The translations under genes were made by a program, and so were the position numbers. The notes under the pieces were generated by a model that worked only from the letters and a program-made list of their open reading frames with translations, searched no databases and was not told where the DNA came from. 6,683 nt of DNA from Desulfobacteraceae bacterium (GTDB lineage Bacteria; Desulfobacterota; Desulfobacteria; Desulfobacterales; Desulfobacteraceae). This document shows, piece by piece, positions 1-6,068 of this stretch (position 1 is its first letter; each line of letters starts with the position of its first letter). The stretch is from contig JAABSK010000156.1 in the NCBI GenBank assembly GCA_011390435.1, positions 1-6,683 of the forward strand, read 5' to 3'.

Positions 1-125
1 AGCAGCAGGTGCACCGGGGCTGCCGGATGAATGTCTCTGAACACAACAAGATTCTGGTTTTCAAACAAAAACTCACTTGGAATTTCCCGGTTGACAATTT
101 TACAAAACAGGCAATCTTCTGGCAT
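1..125 (-). CDS. HIT-family (histidine triad, HinT-like) protein, N-terminal part
   Basis: The minus strand from the ATG at 125 encodes 41 residues beginning MPEDCLFCKIVNREIPSEF and ending in DIHPAAPVHLL before the window edge. This is the classic start of a HinT-type protein: the zinc-site pair C5xxC8 (DCLFC), the KIVNREIPS strand/turn, and the FRDIxPxAPVH block, whose Asp normally contacts the nucleotide ribose. The catalytic HxHxH triad lies beyond the edge, so activity cannot be judged. Family members are small cytoplasmic nucleotide hydrolases or transferases (about 110-140 residues), typically cleaving AMP-linked amines or aminoacyl-adenylates. The gene begins 17 bases after the sirtuin stop and has its own strong Shine-Dalgarno (AAAGGAG, 133-139, 7-nt spacing), so the two are almost certainly co-transcribed. 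The family call is firm; the exact subtype is not. Confidence 0.9.
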   Translation of the reverse strand, partial: MPEDCLFCKIVNREIPSEFLFENQNLVVFRDIHPAAPVHLL

Positions 126-132
126 TTATCTG

Positions 133-139
133 CTCCTTT
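133..139 (-). promoter_or_regulatory. Ribosome binding site of the HIT gene
   Basis: Read on the minus strand this is AAAGGAG, 7 nt before the ATG at 125. It sits just past the sirtuin stop codon (TAG, 143-145), which fits independent translation initiation on a shared sir2-hit mRNA and fixes the HIT start. Confidence 0.8.
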
Positions 140-142
140 CTG

Positions 143-877
143 CTATGAGTGATTGAGTTCTGCCATGAGTTTTTCCATGGCAGCGGTTGCTTTTTCCTCG
201 ATAAAAATATCTGTCACCGAGTGGGTGTACTCGGATGGGAAGGGGTTGATTTCAATGATCACGGCATTGTTTTGTTTGGCCTTTGCCGGAATCATATTGG
301 CCGGCATCACTGTACCAGTGGTTCCAATGAGAAGAAAGCAGTCCGACTGTGTGGCTTCATTGAAAGACAGGGTCATGGCCGGTTCTGGAATGGGTTCTCC
401 AAAAAAAATCACATCCGGCTTTAAAATGCCGTTACAATGAATGCAGGTGGGAGGCAAAACCTGGATATCAACCGCAGTAAATTCATATCGCTGACTGCAG
501 CGCAGACATACCAGATGCTTTAATGAGCCGTGAAATTCATGGACAATCGTACTGCCGGCATCATGGTGCAGATGATCAACATTCTGGGTGATCACCGAGC
601 TCAGCAGACCAGCCTGCTCCATTTCTGCCAGTGCATAGTGTGCCCCATTGGGTTTTACGCTTCCAAACAAATTGTAGAAAATATCCTGGATGACTTTCCA
701 GGCAGGGCCGGGATTGCAGTGAAAAAAATCAATATCAAAGGTTTTAGGATCATATTTGTTCCATAAACCATTTTCGCCTCTGAACGGCGGAATCCCGCTC
801 TCCACAGAGATCCCTGCCCCGGTAAAAGCGGCAACCCGGTTTGCTGATTTGATGATTTCAGCGGCTTTCGCATACAT
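143..877 (-). CDS. SIR2-family NAD-dependent protein deacylase (sirtuin)
   Basis: This 244-residue protein is a full-length bacterial sirtuin, a cytoplasmic enzyme that removes acyl groups from lysine using NAD+ and yields nicotinamide and O-acyl-ADP-ribose. Visible motifs in order: GAGIS at 20-24 and FRG at 32-34 (NAD pocket), TQNVD at 97-101, catalytic His116 in HEFHG, a zinc module C124-x2-C127 and C145-x2-C148, KPDVIFFGE at 153-161, GTTGTV at 185-190 (usually GTS), and INP at 210-212 in the nucleotide-binding end. The Tyr-x-x-Arg pair that marks CobB/SIRT5-type acceptance of succinyl or malonyl groups appears only as Tyr68 with Phe71, so a plain deacetylase or long-chain deacylase is more likely. 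The ATG at 877 is preceded by GAGGT (882-886) at short spacing. The gene is first in an operon with the HIT gene and divergent from the gene at 975. Confidence 0.95.
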   Translation of the reverse strand: MYAKAAEIIKSANRVAAFTGAGISVESGIPPFRGENGLWNKYDPKTFDIDFFHCNPGPAWKVIQDIFYNLFGSVKPNGAHYALAEMEQAGLLSSVITQNVDHLHHDAGSTIVHEFHGSLKHLVCLRCSQRYEFTAVDIQVLPPTCIHCNGILKPDVIFFGEPIPEPAMTLSFNEATQSDCFLLIGTTGTVMPANMIPAKAKQNNAVIIEINPFPSEYTHSVTDIFIEEKATAAMEKLMAELNHS

Positions 878-920
878 TTTGACCTCGTTTTTTTTTGCAT
901 CAATCGTTTTAAGGTGTTAC

Positions 921-949
921 ATTATAAACCATTTTAACCACAATTTGTA
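921..949 (-). promoter_or_regulatory. Candidate promoter for the sir2-hit operon
   Basis: On the minus strand a perfect -10 hexamer TATAAT lies at 926-921. A poor -35, TACAAA, sits at 949-944 with 17-bp spacing. The predicted start near 914 gives a leader of about 36 nt containing an A9 tract (888-896) and the GAGGT Shine-Dalgarno. The weak -35 suggests low expression or help from an activator. The call rests on sequence match only. Confidence 0.45.
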
Positions 950-968
950 TCTGAATGTATTAAAATGG
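929..968. repeat. Perfect 9-bp inverted repeat between sir2 and the 975-1517 gene
   Basis: CCATTTTAA at 929-937 and TTAAAATGG at 960-968 are exact reverse complements, with centres 31 bp apart (about three helical turns). The right arm includes the first part of the GGAG Shine-Dalgarno (967-970) of the gene at 975, and the left arm lies just upstream of the sir2 -10 box. It could be an operator, or an RNA stem with a 22-nt loop masking the ribosome site. Which of these, or chance, is undecided. No convincing sigma70 promoter for the plus-strand gene was found; TTGCAT (895-900) with TTACAT (917-922) is the best weak match. Confidence 0.4.
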
Positions 969-974
969 AGCCCC

Positions 975-1517
975 ATGGCACAGGAAAACAAAGACACCAT
1001 CCCATATCAGAAACTTGCACAGAACCTGGCAAGTTTTGCAATTGACAGAACCGATTTAAAAGAACTTCTGGCCACTGTACCGGATGATCAGGACCGCAAT
1101 CTTACCACAGTAGAATATGAGCTGCAAATCTTAAAGATTTTAAGTGTCGGCTGGGCCATCTCTTTTTTCATGCCGGACAGTGACGCCCATAAAAAGTCGG
1201 TCTCAACCCTTTACTGGGAATTTGTCCGTGAAATCGCTGACAATATATCCACTCTGACCCAGACCACCACCGGCACCACACTGGATTATTTCGACATTAT
1301 CAAAACCCGTCTGGACGAATATGTCAGCATCATGAAGAATGCACCCAAAGAAGCCCATAATCCCGCCAATATCATGGGACCGGCGTTTGCCGGAATGTGC
1401 AATACACCTGATGACGCAGTGAATATTCTGATTGGCACCAAAATGTTCACCCTCACCCTGGGCGCTGTAAAAGAATATTTAAATGCGGTCAAGCTGGAGG
1501 ACAAAAAGCTCAACTAG
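975..1517 (+). CDS. Uncharacterised 180-residue helical protein
   Basis: I do not recognise this family. The ATG at 975 (protein MAQENKDTIPYQK...) is chosen because GGAG lies at 967-970. The open frame extends upstream to an ATG at 756, but that part lies opposite the sirtuin gene, reads unlike a protein, and spans the intergenic gap. The product looks soluble, acidic to neutral and mostly alpha-helical, with likely helices near 10-36, 44-66, 74-95, 103-123 and 144-172. It has a hydrophobic core stretch ILSVGWAISFFMP (55-67), a Gly/Ala-rich turn MGPAFAGM (134-141), and one cysteine (142). There is no signal peptide or clear membrane segment. It is divergent from sir2 and convergent with the PAS kinase, sharing the CTAG stop at 1514-1517. 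Codon use resembles its neighbours. A real gene is likely; its function is unknown. Confidence 0.8.
   Translation: MAQENKDTIPYQKLAQNLASFAIDRTDLKELLATVPDDQDRNLTTVEYELQILKILSVGWAISFFMPDSDAHKKSVSTLYWEFVREIADNISTLTQTTTGTTLDYFDIIKTRLDEYVSIMKNAPKEAHNPANIMGPAFAGMCNTPDDAVNILIGTKMFTLTLGAVKEYLNAVKLEDKKLN
1514..1517. other. Shared CTAG: stop codons of two convergent genes
   Basis: The palindrome CTAG supplies TAG (1515-1517) to the plus-strand gene and TAG (1516-1514, read on the minus strand) to the PAS kinase. The coding regions therefore overlap by 4 bp and leave no intergenic space for a terminator. I see no GC-rich hairpin with a T-run in the adjacent coding ends. Confidence 0.9.
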
Positions 1518-2914
1518 ACCATCAGCCGGATCATAAAGCAGGTTCCTTCACCCGGATGTGACACCACGTCAATCGAACCGCCATGTTCATCCACAATAAT
1601 AAAATAAGCGATCCAGAGTCCCAGCCCTGTCCCTTCATCAACACGCTTGGTGGTAAAAAACGGTTCAAACATCCGTTTTTGGGTAACCGCATCCATGCCT
1701 GTGCCATTGTCTTCAATCTCAATACAGACGGCACAGGCTTCTTTTTTTGCCCGCAGGGTCAGTATGGGAGAAAAATCATATTGTGCTTTTTTTTCTGCCA
1801 TGGATTCTGATGCATTTTTGATCACGTTAAAAAGCGCCTGCTGAATCTTGGTTTCATTGCACTCCACTATGGGAAGATCAGGTTCAAAATCAGTGATCAT
1901 CCTGATTTGACTGAAATTTATTTTTTTATTCAGGGTGGAGTCGCTTCCCACCAGATCAACGGTTTTTTCAATCAGACGAACCAGATCAACCATTTGTTTT
2001 CTGGGATCGCTTTTTCTGGCAAAGCTCAATACACTTTCAATAATCTGAGCAGCTCTGCCGCCTGCATGGATAATATGTTCAAGCTGGGTGAATATGCCTC
2101 GTTTTTCCATATACCTGCGGATCAGGTCAAGCCGGACGCCCAATGCCTCTGCCGCTGCGAGATTGGCGGGCATATCGCGGGTCAGGCGGTTGTGAATCAC
2201 CTGTGCATTCTGGATCATCCCGGCAAGCGGGTTGTTGATCTCATGGGCCATGCCTGCAGCCAGGCCGCCCAGCGCCACCATCTTTTCTGACTGCAGCATC
2301 AATCCTTCGAGTTTTTTTCTGTGGGTAATGTCATACACCATCACGCGGACACCGGTTACCTGGTTGTCCTGAAAAATAAATTCACTGTTGAAGATGGCGG
2401 AAAATACGTTTTTGTTTTTTTTGATCACCTCAAACTCACTGTTGTCCGGAGCGGGTTCTCCGTTAAGTATTTTTTTGTACCGACCGAAAAACTGCTTCTG
2501 ACTCTCGGGTGTCAGCAGATCCAGGGGATTCATTGCCAGCAGCTCTTCTCGGGAGTATCCGATATAGGTGCACAGGTAGTCATTGAGTTCGACAAAACGG
2601 TTGGTTTTAAAATCAATTTCATATACGCCGGCCGGTGTGTTGTTGAACAGGTGGCGATAGCGGTTTTCACTGTTTTTCAATTCAGCTTCGATACGCTTAT
2701 GTTCCAGAAGCATTTTGGAAACCTGTCTGGAAAAAAAAACAGCCATGATCAGCAGACACAAACCGAACAGCGCAAAAAGGAACAGGGTTTGAATCATCTG
2801 CTCTGCACTGTGGGCATTTTCCATCAGCAGGTAAACCAGTACGGCGCCGACAATGAGGTACAAGATGACCGCATATAGCCAGAAACCATGGGTCAGACGG
2901 TTAAAAAAACGCAT
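1514..2914 (-). CDS. Membrane-bound PAS-domain sensor histidine kinase
   Basis: This 466-residue protein has two membrane segments near the N-terminus (about 12-30 and 41-62) with only about 10 residues outside, so sensing is probably in the membrane or cytoplasm. A short helix (63-82) leads to one PAS domain (about 83-197, starting NRYRHLFNNTPAGVYEID). The HisKA phosphoacceptor is His224 in AHEINNPL. The HATPase domain shows the N-box (N363, N367), the G1 box DNGTG (402-406), the F-box FEPFFTTK (416-423) and the G2 box GTGLGL (428-433), all intact. The loop between the two dimerisation helices is long: about 50 residues (231-283) separate the H-box from AGGRAAQIIESVLSFAR. The ATG at 2914 is preceded by AAAGGA at 5-nt spacing. 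No response regulator is encoded nearby, so the partner is unknown. It is divergent from the rhomboid gene. Confidence 0.95.
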   Translation of the reverse strand: MRFFNRLTHGFWLYAVILYLIVGAVLVYLLMENAHSAEQMIQTLFLFALFGLCLLIMAVFFSRQVSKMLLEHKRIEAELKNSENRYRHLFNNTPAGVYEIDFKTNRFVELNDYLCTYIGYSREELLAMNPLDLLTPESQKQFFGRYKKILNGEPAPDNSEFEVIKKNKNVFSAIFNSEFIFQDNQVTGVRVMVYDITHRKKLEGLMLQSEKMVALGGLAAGMAHEINNPLAGMIQNAQVIHNRLTRDMPANLAAAEALGVRLDLIRRYMEKRGIFTQLEHIIHAGGRAAQIIESVLSFARKSDPRKQMVDLVRLIEKTVDLVGSDSTLNKKINFSQIRMITDFEPDLPIVECNETKIQQALFNVIKNASESMAEKKAQYDFSPILTLRAKKEACAVCIEIEDNGTGMDAVTQKRMFEPFFTTKRVDEGTGLGLWIAYFIIVDEHGGSIDVVSHPGEGTCFMIRLMV

Positions 2915-2960
2915 GGAGATCCTTTCATGATCTTCCCTGGGTTAAAAAACAATTGATTGG

Positions 2961-2988
2961 ATTTTACCGAATTGATGCTTATTTTCAA
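2961..2988 (-). promoter_or_regulatory. Candidate sigma70 promoter of the PAS kinase
   Basis: On the minus strand TTGAAA (2988-2983) and TAAAAT (2966-2961) are separated by 16 bp. The predicted start near 2954 gives a leader of about 40 nt that holds the AAAGGA ribosome site. The match is good for both boxes but unproven in this AT-rich gap. Confidence 0.5.
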
Positions 2989-3000
2989 GTGAAAAGCACC

Positions 3001-3031
3001 AAAATTTAAGTTCATTGACTATTTAAATTTT
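3001..3031. repeat. Perfect 9-bp inverted repeat over the rhomboid promoter
   Basis: AAAATTTAA (3001-3009) and TTAAATTTT (3023-3031) are exact reverse complements with a 13-bp spacer and a centre-to-centre distance of 22 bp, about two helical turns. The -35 box of the rhomboid promoter (3015-3020) lies in the spacer, and the right arm falls between the -35 and -10. This is the placement expected of a repressor operator. AT-rich composition raises the chance of coincidence. Confidence 0.45.
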
Positions 3032-3043
3032 AGATTCTATAAC
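3015..3043 (+). promoter_or_regulatory. Sigma70 promoter of the rhomboid gene
   Basis: TTGACT (3015-3020) and TATAAC (3038-3043) are separated by exactly 17 bp, each one base from consensus. The predicted start near 3050 is only about 5 nt before the ATG at 3055, leaving no room for a Shine-Dalgarno; none is visible. The in-frame TTG at 3046 would lie upstream of the transcript start, which favours the ATG at 3055. Confidence 0.65.
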
Positions 3044-3054
3044 TTTTGACCACG

Positions 3055-3789
3055 ATGAAACCAATTTTGAAAAACAGATTTTCCATTTCTGAAAATACCC
3101 TGCTCACGGCAATGATCTATGCCAATGTTTTCATGTTTGCCGCCAGCCTGATTCTCACCGGATCACACATGAGATTCACCATGAATCCGTTGATGCTGCT
3201 GACTCCTTCAATGGATGTACTGATTTTTCTTGGTGCATCTGGAAAACAGGTGATTCTGGAGTACCAGAACTGGTGGTCCCTGATTACTGCCAACTGGCTT
3301 CACGGGGGGCTGTTGCACATTCTGTTCAATATGCTGGCCCTTAAAACCCTGGTTCCCCTGGCTGTCAGGGAATTTGGCATGTTCAGAATGTTTTCACTGT
3401 ACACCCTGACAGGGGCGGCTGGTTTTCTATTGTCCTGTATCGGCAATGTATACCTGACCATTGGTGCCTCATCCGGCATCTGCGGACTGATCGGTGCATT
3501 GCTGTATTTTGGCAAATCCAGCGGCGGTCCCTGGGGACAGCTGGTGTACAAACAAACCATTGGATGGGTGATCAGTCTGGTGGTGATCGGATTCTTAATT
3601 CCCAATATCAATAACTATTCCCATGCCGGCGGACTGGTGTCTGGTATCGTCCTGGGCTGGCTGTTCAAATACAATGGCCTTCGACGTGAATCACTTTTTG
3701 ACCGTGTTCTGGCCTTCAGCCTGGGGGGGATAACCGTCTGGCTGCTGCTGAGCCATGTTATTCAGGGAATCGTTCTTGTTTTTTTCTAA
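3055..3789 (+). CDS. Rhomboid-family intramembrane serine protease
   Basis: This 244-residue polytopic inner-membrane protein belongs to the rhomboid family, which cleaves transmembrane segments of substrate proteins inside the bilayer. Visible signatures: an early membrane helix (about 18-36); the region from Trp73 holding HxxxxHxxxN as H83, H88 and N92 (oxyanion-side residues); the nucleophile Ser139 in GASSG (137-141), where the family usually has GxSG; and the catalytic His190 in SHAGG (189-193) within a helix. A last helix (about 218-243) gives roughly six to seven segments. The Ser-His dyad is intact, so activity is expected; no substrate can be named. The ATG at 3055 is preferred over a TTG at 3046 because of the promoter position and the absence of any ribosome site. 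It is divergent from the PAS kinase, and its last 32 bp overlap the end of the hybrid kinase gene. Confidence 0.93.
   Translation: MKPILKNRFSISENTLLTAMIYANVFMFAASLILTGSHMRFTMNPLMLLTPSMDVLIFLGASGKQVILEYQNWWSLITANWLHGGLLHILFNMLALKTLVPLAVREFGMFRMFSLYTLTGAAGFLLSCIGNVYLTIGASSGICGLIGALLYFGKSSGGPWGQLVYKQTIGWVISLVVIGFLIPNINNYSHAGGLVSGIVLGWLFKYNGLRRESLFDRVLAFSLGGITVWLLLSHVIQGIVLVFF
3758..3789. other. 32-bp convergent coding overlap, rhomboid and hybrid kinase
   Basis: The rhomboid stop TAA is at 3787-3789, and the kinase stop TAA (minus strand) is at 3760-3758. The last ten codons of each gene are therefore antisense to each other. The shared DNA encodes the hydrophobic rhomboid tail (IQGIVLVFF) on one strand and the basic kinase tail (RKKQERFPE) on the other. 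No terminator hairpin is visible. Confidence 0.9.
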
Positions 3790-6037
3790 ACGATTTTAAC
3801 CGTCTGTACTCATCAATGATCTTCTGCTGCAGCATTTTGAGCTTCTCACGGCACTGGTTCTTTGCTGCGGTTTCCATCTGATGAGCCGCTGTTGACAGGG
3901 CCATGGCCGTTAAATTCGCAGCCCCGCCTTTTATGGCATGTGCGTGCTGCGCCAGGGTTGAAAAATCATTGTTTTCCAGTGCAACATCCATAATGGCAAG
4001 TTGTGTGTGAACATGGTGGATAAATTCATCCAGAACTTCATAGAAAAGATCTGCATCGTTTTCAAACTCGTTAATGGCAAGAGAAAGATTCAGGGGGTCA
4101 TCTGATGCAGTGACAGTTGTTTGATCCGGGCCAGTCCCATTTTCCGGTCTGTAAATCCCCTGCTGCGTCCATCTATGGACAGCCGCCAGCAATTCAGATC
4201 GTTTCAAGGGTTTGGTGATATAGTCATCCATACCGGCATCCATGCACTGCCTGCGGAATCCATCCATTGCATGGGCTGTCATGGCAATGATCGGTATTCG
4301 TGTCCCTTTGGGTTTTCGTTTCCGGATATGGTGACAGGCAGTGTACCCGTCCATTTCCGGCATCTGAATATCCATGAGAATCAGATCAAACGGGTGGCGC
4401 GCAAAAAGATCCACAGCCTCTCTGCCGTTGGCTGCCAGTGTTACAGTGCAACCTGCTGATTCCAGCTGACGGGTCACCAGTGTCTGTGTGGTTTTGTAGT
4501 CTTCGGCCACCAGAATACGGATCGAACGCTGCCCGCTTAAATCCGCAGAACAAATATCAGGCAAAACAGGGGGTGCATTTAATCCGGCCTGTTTTAAAAA
4601 CTCGATTTCAAACACGAACCGGGTACCGACCCCCAGGGTACTGGTCATTGAAAGTTTACCCCCCATCTGTTCAATGAGTTTTTGCGAAATGGTGATCCCA
4701 AGACCGGTTCCACCGAATTCCCGCGTGGTGGAACCATCTGCCTGTGAAAAACTTTCAAACACCATCTCCTGTTTGTCTTCAGCAATACCGATACCTGTGT
4801 CAGAAACACTGAATCGAAGCCGAACAGACCGATCAGACGATTCTGCCGTCTCGATGCTGAGGTGGACTTCCCCTTTATGGGTGAACTTCACAGCATTTCC
4901 CAGAAGATTCACCAGAATCTGCCGCAGCCTTCCTGGATCACCCACCAGTGGGATCTCTGCTCCCGCGTCAATGAAATGATGAAACTCAATCCCTTTTTCC
5001 CGGGCCTGGACGTGAAAAGGTGAACACAGGGTATCAATGGTGGATCGAAGATCAAAAGGAGCCTGATCAATCTGCATTTTACCAGCCTCGATCTTTGAAA
5101 AGTCAAGAATGTCGTTGATAATGATCAGCAGTTGGCCGGCTTCTGCGTGAATAATGGTTAAAAATTCCGTCTGCTCGCGGTTCAGCGGTGTATCCAGAAC
5201 CAGTTCCGCCATTCCCTGAATACCGTTTAAAGGTGTTCTGATTTCATGACTGATATTGGCCAGAAATTCTCCTTTGACAGCATTGGCTTTTCTGGCTTTT
5301 TCAAGGGCGGTTTTCAGCTGGGAATTTCCCATTTCAAGACTGACGATCAGTCCGTTGTAAGAGGCGATCACTTCTCCGATCTCATCATCTGATGTCCATT
5401 CAACCGGAGTTGCATTGCCGTCTCGGTCAAATGTTCGGATGGAATCGACCAGTTTTGTCAGTGGCATATTGATGGTTTGATTGTATGCAGACACGGCTGC
5501 GATAATGACGATGACAATGACGATCAAAAACAGGGCAGACGACTGCATGAACTGCCGGATCTGCTGGTCAAGAATTTGTTGTTTTTTAAAATACAGATAG
5601 AGAGTTCCCAGGTTTTCAGTGTCAAAATAGGACGAAAAATTGATGTCGACACTGAACACCAGGTGGCCCGGCAGCGTTTGGGCATCCGGCACATCTCCTG
5701 CGGTGTACTCCTGCTGATGAAGGTTTTCCACCACCTTGACGCCACTGATGTCCGGGTGGTGCAGCAGCGACAGAATCTGTGAGTTGATCACTGAATGGTC
5801 AAGGTTCCACAAAGAGAGGCTGATCGGGGTGAGAATCGCCTGTGCATCCCGTTGGTACCGGTTTAATATATCTTTTTTGACGTTATTATACGACAAAATA
5901 CCGGCAATCAGGGAAATGACCAGAAAGCAGATAGTCACCGGCGGCAGAACCGCAATTAAAAATTTAAATTTTAAAGATTTTTTCTGAAAATAGGGAGAAT
6001 AGTTAAAGCGTCTAAAAAGATTCAATTTTTGACTCAC
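3758..6037 (-). CDS. Hybrid sensor histidine kinase (HAMP-HisKA-HATPase-Rec-HPt)
   Basis: This 759-residue protein carries a full internal phosphorelay. A basic cytoplasmic N-terminus precedes TM1 (about 26-49). A periplasmic sensor of about 115 residues follows, with an LSLWNLD motif (75-80) seen in CHASE8-like sensors, though that assignment is tentative. Then come TM2 (about 169-187), HAMP (about 188-240), HisKA with His264 in SHEIRTPL, and HATPase with N377/N381, DTGIG (413-417) and GGTGLG (442-447). The receiver (about 506-625) has E512/D513, phosphoacceptor Asp556, Thr587 and Lys609. A C-terminal HPt has His700 in HAIKGGAANL. All key residues are present. It is BarA/ArcB-like in layout, lacks a PAS domain, and needs an external response regulator not seen here. 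The start is GTG at 6037, with no Shine-Dalgarno but an A-rich leader; an in-frame stop lies at 6064-6062 and no better start exists before TM1. It is divergent from the ketosynthase gene. Confidence 0.95.
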   Translation of the reverse strand: MSQKLNLFRRFNYSPYFQKKSLKFKFLIAVLPPVTICFLVISLIAGILSYNNVKKDILNRYQRDAQAILTPISLSLWNLDHSVINSQILSLLHHPDISGVKVVENLHQQEYTAGDVPDAQTLPGHLVFSVDINFSSYFDTENLGTLYLYFKKQQILDQQIRQFMQSSALFLIVIVIVIIAAVSAYNQTINMPLTKLVDSIRTFDRDGNATPVEWTSDDEIGEVIASYNGLIVSLEMGNSQLKTALEKARKANAVKGEFLANISHEIRTPLNGIQGMAELVLDTPLNREQTEFLTIIHAEAGQLLIIINDILDFSKIEAGKMQIDQAPFDLRSTIDTLCSPFHVQAREKGIEFHHFIDAGAEIPLVGDPGRLRQILVNLLGNAVKFTHKGEVHLSIETAESSDRSVRLRFSVSDTGIGIAEDKQEMVFESFSQADGSTTREFGGTGLGITISQKLIEQMGGKLSMTSTLGVGTRFVFEIEFLKQAGLNAPPVLPDICSADLSGQRSIRILVAEDYKTTQTLVTRQLESAGCTVTLAANGREAVDLFARHPFDLILMDIQMPEMDGYTACHHIRKRKPKGTRIPIIAMTAHAMDGFRRQCMDAGMDDYITKPLKRSELLAAVHRWTQQGIYRPENGTGPDQTTVTASDDPLNLSLAINEFENDADLFYEVLDEFIHHVHTQLAIMDVALENNDFSTLAQHAHAIKGGAANLTAMALSTAAHQMETAAKNQCREKLKMLQQKIIDEYRRLKSFRKKQERFPE

Positions 6038-6068
6038 TTTTTTTATTTTGATCAGACAGTGTCAGCTG

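Noticed and set aside
756..974. Upstream extension of the 975-1517 gene to an ATG at 756
   Set aside because: It is antisense to the sirtuin start and crosses the intergenic gap, and a Shine-Dalgarno exists just before the ATG at 975.
1490..1540. Bidirectional terminator at the convergent junction
   Set aside because: No inverted repeat with a T-run could be found near 1514-1517.
1907..2290. Plus-strand open frame of 127 codons in the PAS kinase gene
   Set aside because: It is antisense to the HisKA region and shows no motif or ribosome site.
2321..2878. Long plus-strand open frame (185 codons) inside the PAS kinase gene
   Set aside because: It is exactly antisense to conserved PAS and membrane segments, and its translation resembles no protein. 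It is a by-product of the kinase codon use.
3046..3054. TTG at 3046 as the rhomboid start
   Set aside because: It lies upstream of the predicted transcript start and has no ribosome site; the ATG at 3055 is better placed.
3300..3611. Minus-strand open frame within the rhomboid gene
   Set aside because: It is opposite the catalytic membrane helices and its translation is low-complexity and unlike any protein family.
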